Part shown: one piece after another, positions 1 through 8,541 of the stretch
How the letters are laid out: every line of letters starts with the position of its first letter
Numbering within the stretch: position 1 is the first letter of the stretch
From: Rhodobacterales bacterium
GTDB taxonomy: Bacteria > Pseudomonadota > Alphaproteobacteria > Rhizobiales > Stappiaceae
Direction of reading: 5' to 3'
Assembly: GCA_008107755.1 (NCBI GenBank)
Contig: VIRH01000141.1
Coordinates: 152,113 to 216,112, forward strand
Length of the DNA: 64,000 nucleotides
The notes under the pieces: model-generated
The model's input: only the letters and a program-made list of their open reading frames with translations
What the model was told of the DNA's origin: nothing
Database searches by the model: none
Translations under genes and position numbers: made by a program

Positions 1-1012
1 TGAACAGATTGTCCGCCTGAAGATACACGCCGCGGAACAGATTGAAATAGAGATAGTGGAAATAAAGCCGGAAATAGTTCCGGCGCACATGGGAGAAGAG
101 TTCGGCGAGCGTCGCCGGCTGTGCCCGGTGCTCATAATCCTCGCCATAGACGAGTTCCTTACGATAGGCCGCCTCGACCCGCTGGTTGTGAAACTCCAGC
201 CCGGGCAGCTTGATGCCGACGACCGCCAGCAGGACCGTGCCGAAGAGGGACCAGACGATTGCCGCCGTGAATAGCGGGGCGGGAATTGCACCGACGATCG
301 GCAGCTCGGTGACATTGCTCGACAGGGCGAACAGAACGGGAAGAAAGGCGATGAGCGTCATCACGGCATCGATCATGGAAACACCGAGACCTTCCATGAT
401 CGAGGCAAAGCGCATCGTGTCCTCCTGGATACGCTGCGAGGCACCTTCGATATGGCGAACATTCTCCCACTTGGCGACGTAATAATCGTTCATCGCCGTG
501 CGCCAGCGGAAAATGTAGTGACTGACGAAGAACCGAGTCATGATGTACATCAGCACCCAGATCGAGACGATCTCGGCAAAGAGGATCATCAGGGAATAGA
601 AATCCCAGACCGTTATCCCCTCCTCCCCCTGCAGCGCGAACTGCAAGAGATCGCCGAAGGGACGCCGCCAGTTGTTGATCGCGACGGACACCTGGACGTT
701 GTAGTAGGTCATGAAGATGATCAGCGCCGATCCCCATATCGACCAGAGCTGCCAGCGGTGATCCCGCGAGTAGAACCACCAGAACCCGCCAAACAGCCCT
801 GTGCAGATCGCGTAGTAGACGTAGAACCACAGGAAGCCCGGCGTGACGAAGAAACCGAGACCGATTGGCGGGTCCCCTTCCGGCTGACCCCCGAAGCCGA
901 GCTGCCCGCTCAGGTCCTCGGCAAAGCTGTACCAGAACACGATGGCGGCAAGGGCCCAGATGGCGGCGGAGGAAAAAAACAGTTTCGGCTTGGGAAAGAA
1001 GGACTGAAACAA
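1..1012 (-). CDS. bacA: BacA/SbmA-family inner-membrane peptide transporter, 3' end cut by the window
   Basis: About 337 codons of a roughly 410-residue protein are visible. It begins near the SbmA N-terminus with LFQSFFPKPKLFFSSA and ends in the segment NYFRLYFHYLYFNLF, which matches the hallmark region before the last membrane helices of Escherichia coli SbmA and Sinorhizobium BacA. These inner-membrane proteins use the proton gradient to import peptides such as bleomycin, microcins and host NCR peptides. No ATG fits the conserved N-terminus, so I choose a TTG start at 1012, which has AGGA eight bases upstream. Several hydrophobic helices are visible. The gene stands alone on the minus strand. 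Family assignment is firm; the start codon is less so. Confidence 0.85.
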   Translation of the reverse strand, partial: MFQSFFPKPKLFFSSAAIWALAAIVFWYSFAEDLSGQLGFGGQPEGDPPIGLGFFVTPGFLWFYVYYAICTGLFGGFWWFYSRDHRWQLWSIWGSALIIFMTYYNVQVSVAINNWRRPFGDLLQFALQGEEGITVWDFYSLMILFAEIVSIWVLMYIMTRFFVSHYIFRWRTAMNDYYVAKWENVRHIEGASQRIQEDTMRFASIMEGLGVSMIDAVMTLIAFLPVLFALSSNVTELPIVGAIPAPLFTAAIVWSLFGTVLLAVVGIKLPGLEFHNQRVEAAYRKELVYGEDYEHRAQPATLAELFSHVRRNYFRLYFHYLYFNLFRGVYLQADNLF

Positions 1013-1388
1013 AGCTGTGGTCCTGTATCTGAAATCCGGCGAGACACCGGCCTGGAATCTCTGGTCACATTGCGTGAAGGACCGGTTGAATCAAATGAAA
1101 TTTTGGCAAGAAACAGAGCCCGGACGCCGCAATTCCCGCGTTTTCACGCCGAGAACCGCGAAAGTGCCCGTGCTTGATTGTCAGAACAGACGATTGCAGG
1201 CCGGACCGGCAGCATCTCGGCCGACGGAGCGGCCCTGAAATGGGATCGAAAAACACGCTGCCACCCCGGTCCTGAGCCGGGACGGCAGATGGTCGTTCAC
1301 GTCGCCGGCACTTCAGGACGCGGAGACGGCGGCAAGAGCTTCAACTGCCGAAGCCGGTTCGAATATCGCGTCAGGCTGCGCGCCAGCG
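1013..1388. other. Intergenic stretch, no gene seen
   Basis: This 376-bp stretch separates the transporter start from the 3' end of the molybdenum hydroxylase gene, both on the minus strand. Reading frames here are short and look non-coding. The only structure noted is a small inverted repeat at 1265-1281, with CCGGG-type arms of 5 bp around a 7-base loop and no T tract. The transporter promoter must lie in the left part. Confidence 0.5.
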
Positions 1389-3686
1389 TCAGCGCGCCGC
1401 CTGGATCGCTTCCCAGACCCGCAAGGGCGTGGCCGGCATGTCGATGACATCGCTTACGCCTGCACCGTCCTTTAGTGCCATCTGCAGCGCATTCATGACC
1501 GAGGCACAGCCGCCGATGGTGCCGGCTTCGCCTGCCCCCTTGATGCCCATGGCATTGGTCGTTGAGGGCACATTGCGTGTTTCGAAGTGAATGTCGGGGA
1601 GATCTCCGGCGCGGATCATCTGATAGTCGAGCAGCGACGCAGTGAGAAGCTGGCCGTCCTCATCATAGACCGTGTGCTCGCACAGGGCCTGACTGATGGC
1701 CGAAACCGCGCCGCCATGAACCTGCCCCGCCAGGAGAAGCGGGTTCACGGTGACGCCGAAATCGTCCACGATCACGTAATTCTGGATGGCAACGTCGCCC
1801 GTATCCGGATCGACTTCCAGTTCGCAGATATGCGAGCCGTTCGGATAGGTCGCCTCCCCCTGCTTGACCTCGTCCTTCGCGACGAGAGTCTGGCCGGCGC
1901 CAGCCGCGATTTCAGCCAGCGTCACCTGCCGGTCGGTACCGACCACACGAATGACACCGTCCTCCAGTTCCAGATCCTCCGGCCCGGCCTCGAGGCGCTC
2001 GGCCGCAAGTTCCTTCACCTTCTTCACCAGGGCGACGCTTGCCCCGCGAACGGAGGGCAGACCGATCGGGATCGAACGCGATCCACCCGTGCCGCCGCCT
2101 TTGGCGACACGGTCGGTGTCGCCCTGAATGACCTGAACATTCTCGATGCTGATGCCGAACTGCTCGGCGACAACCTGGCTGTAGGCCGTCGCATGGCCCT
2201 GACCATTGGTCTGGGTACCGATGAGGAGGGTCAGAGAGCCTTCACCGTCGAGCTCCAGCGTCGCTTCCTCGCTGCCGGGAAACGCGCACGCCTCGATGTA
2301 GGAGCAGATGCCGATCCCGCGGTACTTGCCGTTGGCGGCACTCGCCTCCTGCCGGACCTTGAATCCCGCCCAGTCGGCAACCTCCAGCGCCCGCTCCAGA
2401 TGACCGGAAAATTCGCCCGTGTCGTACATGCGGCCCGTCTGCGTCGTATAGGGCAGCTGATCCGGGGCAACGAAATTGCGCTTGCGAATCTCGATCGGCC
2501 CAAGCCCGGTTTCCTCGCCGGCCTTGTCGATCAGACGCTCGATCAGATAAGCGGCCTCCGGGCGCCCTGCCCCGCGGAAGGCATCCGTCGGCACGGTGTT
2601 CATGTAGATGCCTTCGACTTTCGCGAAGATCGCCGGAATATCGTAGAGGCCGGAGGTCATGGACGTGCCGACGAAGGGGATGAACGGACCGAACTGGTGC
2701 AGATAGGCGCCCATGGCAGCCTTTACATGCACCTTCATGCCAAGGATCTTGCCCTCACCGTCAAGCGCCAGCTCGGCATGGCTGAGATTGTCGCGGCCAT
2801 GGGCGTCCGTGACGAAATGGTCCATGCGGTCGCCCGCCCAACGCACCGGCTTGCCGGTCTTCTCGGCGGCGAGCATCGTCAGCGGGTATTCCCGGTAGCA
2901 GAACATCTTGGTGCCGAAACCGCCACCGACTTCGGGCGTGAGGACCTGCAGCCTGCTTTCCTCAATGCCCAGAATGCTGCAAATCACGTCGCGCATGCCG
3001 TGGCCGCCCTGAGTGCCGACGGTCAGCTTGAAACGGCTGCTCTCGGACTTGAATTCGGCGACGCAGCCGCGCAGTTCCATGTAGTTGGCAACGATGCGGT
3101 TGTTGACCACATCGATGGACACCACCTTCTCCGCTTTCGCAAAGGCTTCCTCGGTCTTGCTCTGGTCGCCCTGGCCATAGGTGAAGGCAACGTTGCTGTC
3201 GAAGTCCGGCCACACCTTGGGAGCGTCCGGCGCAAGGGCGTTCTCGATACCGACGACGACGTCGAGAGGATCGTAGTCGACTTCCAGCATTTCGGCCGCG
3301 GAGCGCGCTGCGTTCAGATCGTCCGCAACAACGAAGGCAATCGCATCGCCCACGTAGCGCACTTCGTCGGCGCACAGCACCGGCTGCGGCGGCAGCGGAA
3401 AATCCGACCCATCGATCTGTTTCGGCCGAGCCCGGGTCGGCATGGTCATGTCTGCCAGATCGGCGCCGGTCAGGACGAGATGCACGCCGTCCATAGCCCG
3501 GATCTCGTCGACATTCTCCAGACTGATCTTCGCATGGGCCATCGCCGACCGCAGGACATAGCCGTGCAGGCACCCTTCCGGCATGTAGTCGGCCGTGTAG
3601 ATACCCTTGCCGGTAACAAGCGCTTCATCTTCCTTGCGGCGCAAAGGCGCACCGACACCGAACTTCGGAGGGACCATCTGGTTCAT
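1389..3686 (-). CDS. Xanthine dehydrogenase/CO dehydrogenase-type molybdopterin-binding large subunit (form II CoxL-like)
   Basis: A 765-residue protein of the molybdenum hydroxylase large-subunit family. Family features in order: an N-terminal a/b-hammerhead domain (about residues 15-130), PEVGGGFGTK at 251-260, AFRGAGR at 369-375, and KGAGEAGTIGG near the C-terminus, where Glu720 fits the conserved catalytic glutamate. True CO dehydrogenases (form I) carry AYxCSFR in the active-site loop; AFRGAGR marks form II, whose substrates are mostly unknown. The [2Fe-2S] and FAD subunits that normally sit beside this gene are absent here, so it is either an orphan or pairs with subunits encoded elsewhere. 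The ATG at 3686 gives a normal N-terminus. Confidence 0.9.
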   Translation of the reverse strand: MNQMVPPKFGVGAPLRRKEDEALVTGKGIYTADYMPEGCLHGYVLRSAMAHAKISLENVDEIRAMDGVHLVLTGADLADMTMPTRARPKQIDGSDFPLPPQPVLCADEVRYVGDAIAFVVADDLNAARSAAEMLEVDYDPLDVVVGIENALAPDAPKVWPDFDSNVAFTYGQGDQSKTEEAFAKAEKVVSIDVVNNRIVANYMELRGCVAEFKSESSRFKLTVGTQGGHGMRDVICSILGIEESRLQVLTPEVGGGFGTKMFCYREYPLTMLAAEKTGKPVRWAGDRMDHFVTDAHGRDNLSHAELALDGEGKILGMKVHVKAAMGAYLHQFGPFIPFVGTSMTSGLYDIPAIFAKVEGIYMNTVPTDAFRGAGRPEAAYLIERLIDKAGEETGLGPIEIRKRNFVAPDQLPYTTQTGRMYDTGEFSGHLERALEVADWAGFKVRQEASAANGKYRGIGICSYIEACAFPGSEEATLELDGEGSLTLLIGTQTNGQGHATAYSQVVAEQFGISIENVQVIQGDTDRVAKGGGTGGSRSIPIGLPSVRGASVALVKKVKELAAERLEAGPEDLELEDGVIRVVGTDRQVTLAEIAAGAGQTLVAKDEVKQGEATYPNGSHICELEVDPDTGDVAIQNYVIVDDFGVTVNPLLLAGQVHGGAVSAISQALCEHTVYDEDGQLLTASLLDYQMIRAGDLPDIHFETRNVPSTTNAMGIKGAGEAGTIGGCASVMNALQMALKDGAGVSDVIDMPATPLRVWEAIQAAR

Positions 3687-4079
3687 GTATCTGGACCTGT
3701 TTTATTTTGACGGGAAGAGCTTCCCCTGGAATGTGCGTACGCCGGGAGCGCCGATTTCACTCCAGCATAATGCCCGAACACCCGGCTGACCAGAGGGACG
3801 AGGCAACGGATTTCCGCACGTTGGACGGGAGCTGTTGGCGCCCATAAAACTGTCGGTCTGATCGCTGAAGGAGACAGGCCGCCCTCCGCAGCGCAAGGTG
3901 GGGACGAACTCACGTGCACGGACCAAATAGGCTCCCTCATCCTGAGGACCCCGCCCAGCGCTGTCTCGAAGGAGGAGCAGCAAACCCAAGGCGTGGCAAA
4001 AAGAGACCTGCGCCCCTGCAGCGGATGTCCCGAACGACAGAAGGCACCCCGCCTCCAGGCCGCGCCATCCGCAGCCTCG
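3687..4079. other. Intergenic stretch with a dispersed-repeat-like element
   Basis: A 393-bp gap between two minus-strand genes. I found no convincing coding frame; minus-strand frames of 95 and 165 codons have compositions unlike real proteins. It contains the hairpin-forming element listed separately at 3931-3978. The promoter of the CoxL-like gene should lie just right of 3686. Confidence 0.5.
3931..3978. repeat. Imperfect palindromic intergenic repeat of the CTCATCCTGAGG...CTCGAAGGA type
   Basis: The left part contains CTCATCCTGAGG and the right part CTCGAAGGAGGAGC, so the ends pair imperfectly (GCTCCCTC with GGAGGAGC). From memory, elements of this form recur between genes in many Hyphomicrobiales genomes. 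Only one copy is visible here, so its repetitive nature is established knowledge rather than something seen in this window. Confidence 0.5.
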
Positions 4080-5141
4080 TCAGATGATCTCGTCCTCGTC
4101 GAACAGCGGATCTGCCTCGAGTTGCGAGGAGAGACTGTCGAGGGTTTGCTCCGCGTCGTACCGTTCATTGAACTCGGCAATGTGAAACAGCCCGTCGCCC
4201 TCGTTGATGACCGGCAGGTTGGTGCGCCCGACGATCAGGCCGCCTTTTTCCGTCAACACGTTCCGTTCGTTTTCCCCAAAGGGGTCGGAGACGATGCCGA
4301 GCAGCATCTCGGGCTCCACCACCTCGCCCACGGATTTGAAGGGTCTGAGCAGACCGCCGGCGGGAGAGCGCACCCAGTAGCTCGTCATGCTGATGATGGA
4401 GCGCACACTCGGTCGGGTGATCCCCTTGGCACCGACCATCTTCAACTCGCGCATCACCCTGAGAACGCCTGAGACGCCGGCGCGGATGGTCATCTCGTCG
4501 AACCGCAGCCCCTCTCCGCCCTCGAAGACAAGCACGTCCGCATCCTTGAGATGGGCGGCGGCGCGCAACGAGCCTTCGCGGATCTTGGACGTCATGATCA
4601 CCGGCGCTCCAAATGCCTTGGCAAGCAACATGGTCTCGGTACGTGACGGCGACACGCGGATCTGCGGCAGGTTCGTCCGGTGGATCGCAGCCGAATGCAG
4701 ATCGATGCCATAATTCGACCGGGCGACGATCTCGGTCATGAAGAGATGCGCCAGCCTGCCGGCCAAAGACCCGCGCTGGCTGCCGGGAAAGGACCGGTTG
4801 AGATCGCGTCGGTCCGGCAGGTAGCGGGAGTGGTTGAGAAAGCCGAAGGCATTGACGATCGGGATGACGAGAAGCGTGCCCTTCAGCTTTTCCAGTTCCT
4901 GGGCTTCCAGCTGGGGCGCCTTGAGCACCCGGCGCGCGATCTCAACCCCGATCACCTCGTCCCCGTGAACCGCCGCACTGACGAACAGAACGGGACCCGG
5001 CTTTCTGCCGTGAAGGACGTGGACGGACATGCTGACCGGCGTGTGGTCGGACAGCATGCTGACCGGAAGATCGACCGTGCGCCGAGTGCCCGGCGATATC
5101 GACCATTCGCCTATCTGGAAAGGCTTGACGTCCTTGCTCAC
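4080..5141 (-). CDS. Succinylglutamate desuccinylase/aspartoacylase-family zinc hydrolase
   Basis: 353 residues with M14-type zinc-binding elements: AAVHGDE (His59 and Glu62) and the distal zinc ligand His149 in DLHS. AstE and aspartoacylase release an acyl or glutamyl group from N-acyl amino acids; this subfamily's substrate is not established. The GTG start lies in a GTGA overlap (5138-5141) with the rimK stop, so the two genes are translationally coupled, with a weak SD (GAGGG) inside rimK. Its place behind rimB and rimK suggests a role in glutamate or peptide metabolism linked to ribosomal protein modification. That role is inference from context. Confidence 0.85.
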   Translation of the reverse strand: MSKDVKPFQIGEWSISPGTRRTVDLPVSMLSDHTPVSMSVHVLHGRKPGPVLFVSAAVHGDEVIGVEIARRVLKAPQLEAQELEKLKGTLLVIPIVNAFGFLNHSRYLPDRRDLNRSFPGSQRGSLAGRLAHLFMTEIVARSNYGIDLHSAAIHRTNLPQIRVSPSRTETMLLAKAFGAPVIMTSKIREGSLRAAAHLKDADVLVFEGGEGLRFDEMTIRAGVSGVLRVMRELKMVGAKGITRPSVRSIISMTSYWVRSPAGGLLRPFKSVGEVVEPEMLLGIVSDPFGENERNVLTEKGGLIVGRTNLPVINEGDGLFHIAEFNERYDAEQTLDSLSSQLEADPLFDEDEII

Positions 5142-6043
5142 CCTCGGCCCTTCGTCTTCGTTTTTCCAACAGCGGCGTTCTTCGAAATGAAGTCGATGAC
5201 CTTGCCCGCGACGTCAATTCCGGTCGCTTTCTCCACGCCTTCAAGACCGGGAGAGGAATTGACCTCCATGACCACGGGACCATGATTGGATCGCAGCATG
5301 TCGACACCGCAGACATTCAGGCCCATCGCCTTGGCAGCCCGAATCGCTGTGGAGCGTTCTTCCGGCGAGATCTTGATGGCCGCTGCGCTTCCGCCGCGGT
5401 GAAGATTGGATCGGAACTCTCCTTCCGCGCCCGTGCGTTTCATTGCGGCAATCACCTTGCCGCCGACCACCAGGGCGCGGATGTCGGTACCGCCTGCTTC
5501 CTTGATGAACTCCTGCACAAGGATGTTGACGTTGGCCCCGCGGAAGGCCTCGATCACCGACTTGGCAGAACGTTCCGTGTCGGCAAGAACCACCCCGATC
5601 CCCTGCGTGCCTTCGAGGAGCTTGATCACCACCGGCGCGCCGCCGGCGGTCGCCAGAACCTCCTCGGTCATTTTCGGGTCATGCGCGAAGGTCGTGACCG
5701 GCAGGCCGATGCCGTCGCGAGCCAGGAGCTGCATGGACCGCAGCTTGTCGCGCGAGCGGCCAATGGCAACGGATTCGTTGAGCGGGTAGACGCCCATCAT
5801 CTCGAACTGTCGCAGCACCGCCAGACCATAGAAGGTCACGGACGCCCCGATCCTGGGAATGACAGCGTCAAATCCGGTCAGCTTGTTGCCGTTGTAGTAG
5901 ATCTCCGGCCGGCGCGAGGCGATGTTCATGTAGCATCGCAGCGTGTTGATGATTTCGAGCTGATGACCGCTTTCCTCCGCCGCCTCCTTGAGGCGTCGGT
6001 GGGAGTATAGCTCCGGATTCCGTGCCATCATTGCAATCTTCAT
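5138..6043 (-). CDS. rimK: RimK-type ATP-grasp glutamate ligase
   Basis: 301 residues, essentially the length of E. coli RimK (300). The N-terminus MKIAMMARNPELYSHRRL, the middle segment PVVIKLLEGTQGIGVVLA and the metal-binding VVMEVNSSPGLEG are typical of the ATP-grasp fold. E. coli RimK adds glutamates to the C-terminus of ribosomal protein S6. It is the middle gene of a minus-strand operon, 96 bp after the rimB-like gene and overlapping the next by 4 bp. ATG at 6043 has AAGGGA upstream. A lysine-rich tail (KTKTKGRG) ends the protein. Assignment is firm; the substrate here is assumed from the family. Confidence 0.92.
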   Translation of the reverse strand: MKIAMMARNPELYSHRRLKEAAEESGHQLEIINTLRCYMNIASRRPEIYYNGNKLTGFDAVIPRIGASVTFYGLAVLRQFEMMGVYPLNESVAIGRSRDKLRSMQLLARDGIGLPVTTFAHDPKMTEEVLATAGGAPVVIKLLEGTQGIGVVLADTERSAKSVIEAFRGANVNILVQEFIKEAGGTDIRALVVGGKVIAAMKRTGAEGEFRSNLHRGGSAAAIKISPEERSTAIRAAKAMGLNVCGVDMLRSNHGPVVMEVNSSPGLEGVEKATGIDVAGKVIDFISKNAAVGKTKTKGRG

Positions 6044-6139
6044 TGAACCTGTTCCCTTGATTGTGACGCCAGCTGAGGGTTACCGCACGGGGGCCCGTGG
6101 ATTGCTGCATTGCCCGTCTGCCGGGGTGTCGCCCCGGAC

Positions 6140-6613
6140 TTATTGTTTCGTAATCGGTGCCGGTTTTCCCGACAGGAACGAACGTCCGGCATCCACCAGC
6201 ACATTGTGTCGCCGAATGGCCGTCCGCCCGAGAATCATGTCGAATCCCATGTTCGTCCGGTCCGCGAGCGACACATCGATCAGCCAGTGATGCTGTCCGA
6301 GGTTGAGATGGGTCCGGATGACGATCCTGCGCTCCGGAACGCCGCTCGTATTCTTGATGTCTCTTTGATCCAGAACCGGAACTTCCGCCCGGAAGTCGCT
6401 ATGATGACGGGACGCGGGAACGCGAAAGCGTACCCATGTCCTGCCGTCGCGTTCGAAGACCTCCTGGTCCTCGGCGTGAAGTGCCGAGGTGCGTGCGCCG
6501 GTATCGATCTTGGCACTCATCTCGAAGATGCCCAGCTCCGGCAGGCTGACGATCTCACGCCATCCGATAATGTCGGCGGTCGTGAAGGGACGTGCCTTCT
6601 TGGCCCTTGTCAT
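6140..6613 (-). CDS. rimB: RimB-like retropepsin-fold aspartic protease (DUF785)
   Basis: 157 residues. The retropepsin-like signature AKIDTGARTSALHA puts the catalytic aspartate at Asp37, and a second conserved stretch GFDMILGRTAIRR lies near residues 123-136. These proteins were annotated as ATP-dependent zinc proteases; in Pseudomonas the homologous RimB is a small aspartic protease encoded with rimK and thought to act on RimK-modified ribosomal protein. Direct adjacency to rimK on the same strand supports the same pairing. ATG at 6613 has AGGA about ten bases upstream. The gene symbol rests on family plus neighbour. Confidence 0.82.
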   Translation of the reverse strand: MTRAKKARPFTTADIIGWREIVSLPELGIFEMSAKIDTGARTSALHAEDQEVFERDGRTWVRFRVPASRHHSDFRAEVPVLDQRDIKNTSGVPERRIVIRTHLNLGQHHWLIDVSLADRTNMGFDMILGRTAIRRHNVLVDAGRSFLSGKPAPITKQ

Positions 6614-6744
6614 TCAGTGAAATCCTGGCGCCCCGTCAGGACCCGGTCCCGAACGACGTTGAGCCTGAAGCATTGCACGCGCACCCGGGCCGCGCAACAT
6701 GGTTTGCACCTCATCCACGGCGATGCGATGGCCCGGCCCGCTGC

Positions 6745-7341
6745 TCATTCGCTCTTCCCGCGATAGGGGTTTTTCGGTTCCCTGTCCTGCGACAGGCTGC
6801 GCCGCGTGCGCTTCGTCAGGGCCTCGATCGCGTCCGCAAGGTGGACCTCGCCGATATTGTAATCGCCGCGCTCGACCCGGATCTTGTGCGCCTCCAGCAT
6901 CACCTCCCCCATCGAGATGCCCTCGGGCGGCACGAACCGGTAGCTGGCGAGTTCAACCAGCAGGCCGAGCGGGTCGCGGAAGTAGATGGAATCCATGAAG
7001 CCGCGATCCTTCGGGCCGCTATGGGTTATGCCCCGTTCGTCCAGCCGTTCGACGACCTGCCGAAAAGTTGCCTGCGAAACGGCCAGGGCAAGGTGATGCA
7101 CGCTGCCCATCGTTTGAGGCGCTGGCTCCGGATCTGCTTTCCGGTCCTCCCGCGTGAAGATCGTGATCAGTCGTCCGTCTCCCGGATCGAAGTAGAGGTG
7201 GCTCTGGTTTTCATCATCGAGGTTCGGTTGCTCGAACACGAAAGGCATGCCGAGCAAACCTTCCCAGAAATCGATGGATGTCTGCCTGTCGGCCCCCAAC
7301 AGCGTGATGTGATGCACGCCCTGCGTCTGGATCTTCTGCAT
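6745..7341 (-). CDS. VOC (glyoxalase/bleomycin resistance/dioxygenase) superfamily protein
   Basis: 198 residues with two vicinal-oxygen-chelate modules. The first opens with GVHHITLLGAD and the second with SVHHLALAV, the latter closing with LVELASY, where the glutamate fits a metal ligand. Paired His/Glu ligands are typical of divalent-metal enzymes such as glyoxalase I or ring-cleaving dioxygenase relatives. The C-terminal 50 residues are basic and lie outside the modules. A strong SD (GGGAGGAGA) precedes ATG at 7341. It is divergent from the EamA exporter. The substrate cannot be read from the sequence. Confidence 0.8.
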   Translation of the reverse strand: MQKIQTQGVHHITLLGADRQTSIDFWEGLLGMPFVFEQPNLDDENQSHLYFDPGDGRLITIFTREDRKADPEPAPQTMGSVHHLALAVSQATFRQVVERLDERGITHSGPKDRGFMDSIYFRDPLGLLVELASYRFVPPEGISMGEVMLEAHKIRVERGDYNIGEVHLADAIEALTKRTRRSLSQDREPKNPYRGKSE

Positions 7342-7521
7342 GTATCTCCTCCCTTGAGCGCACAGTTTAGGTGCGATCCGCAGCCAAAGGCAAACGGCAG
7401 GGCCTTTCCTTCACGGCGAAAAGCTCTAAGATCGGTAAAACACGCCGCGACTTCCCGCAGATCGCGCCCCGCGCCGCTTGTCCGGCCCGGGCCCTCCCGC
7501 CTGCTCCGTCCAGGAACCCGT

Positions 7522-8523
7522 ATGGATATGCCTCCCAAGTCCCCGGCCCCAGAAGAGGTGGCCGGCAATCCTGACCCCACCTCCGGCAATGCCCTGACGC
7601 GCAAACTCGGCCGCATGACGGCGAACCTGCCGTCGAACACCATCGGCGCTCTGTGGATCCTGCTGGCTGCCTTCCTGTTCTCGATCATGGTGACGCTGAT
7701 CAAGTTCGTCGGACAGGACCTCAGCGTGTTTCAGATCCTGGTCATCCGCCAGGCGATCATGCTGCTCATCGTCGCGCCGAAGATCCTGCCCGGGCTGCCG
7801 ACGTCGCTTTCCACCCCGCGCCCCGGCCTGCAGCTCATCCGCATCGTTGTGGCAGCGACCGCCATGCTGTGCGGCTTCACCGCGATCATCGAACTTCCCA
7901 TGGCCGACGCGACCGCGATCAGCTTTTCCAAGACGTTTTTCGTGACGATCTTCGCCATCTGGCTGCTCGGCGAAAAGGTCGGCGTGCACCGCTGGGGCGC
8001 GACGATCATAGGGTTCCTCGGCGTTCTCCTGATGCTGCGCCCGCAAGGTGACGGCTTCATCGACCATTACGCCCTGCTCGCGATTGCCGGTGCGGCCTGC
8101 GCCGGCCTTGTCATGATCGTCGTCCGGGTACTGACACGCACAGACGCCCCCGTCACCATCCTCACCTACCAGGCCTTTGGTGTCGGCGTCCTGATGCTGG
8201 CGCCGGCGATCATGACCTGGCAAGCTCCGACATTGGCGGAATGGGGGCTTCTGATCCTGATCGGGATCGTCTCCTGGGCGGCGCAAATGTCGAACATCCA
8301 GGCCTTCAAGGCGGGGGAAGCCACGGCAATCGCCTCGCTCGACTACACGAGGCTGCTTTATGCGACGATTTTCGGGGCGCTGATCTTCGGCAGCTGGCCG
8401 CGGACGGAAACCCTCATCGGGGCCGCAGTCATCATCGCGGCCTCCATCTACACGGTTCGCCGGGAAGCCAAGCGGGGACGCAAGCTCGTCCGCGCCGCCG
8501 ATGGGCGCGGGTATTCCAACTAA
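7522..8523 (+). CDS. EamA/DMT-superfamily metabolite transporter
   Basis: 333 residues with about ten hydrophobic helices arranged as two EamA repeats, after a 45-residue soluble proline-rich lead (MDMPPKSPAPEEV). The family exports or imports small metabolites such as amino acids or nucleosides. The open frame extends 310 codons further upstream, but that part is the antisense of the VOC gene. I place the start at 7522, where AGGA sits six bases before ATG. The FadD-like gene converges on it 18 bp away. The direction and substrate of transport are unknown. Confidence 0.85.
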   Translation: MDMPPKSPAPEEVAGNPDPTSGNALTRKLGRMTANLPSNTIGALWILLAAFLFSIMVTLIKFVGQDLSVFQILVIRQAIMLLIVAPKILPGLPTSLSTPRPGLQLIRIVVAATAMLCGFTAIIELPMADATAISFSKTFFVTIFAIWLLGEKVGVHRWGATIIGFLGVLLMLRPQGDGFIDHYALLAIAGAACAGLVMIVVRVLTRTDAPVTILTYQAFGVGVLMLAPAIMTWQAPTLAEWGLLILIGIVSWAAQMSNIQAFKAGEATAIASLDYTRLLYATIFGALIFGSWPRTETLIGAAVIIAASIYTVRREAKRGRKLVRAADGRGYSN

Positions 8524-8541
8524 GGCCGCCAGACCCGGCCG

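Noticed and set aside
1587..3710. A 707-codon plus-strand open frame opposite the CoxL-like gene
   Set aside because: It is the antisense of a conserved gene; high-GC codon use opens long shadow frames. The composition matches no family.
3683..4180. Minus-strand frames of 95 and 165 codons in the gap before the CoxL-like gene
   Set aside because: They contain the palindromic repeat and have no recognisable product or good start.
6592..7521. 310-codon N-terminal extension of the EamA transporter
   Set aside because: It is antisense to the VOC gene; a good SD precedes the ATG at 7522.
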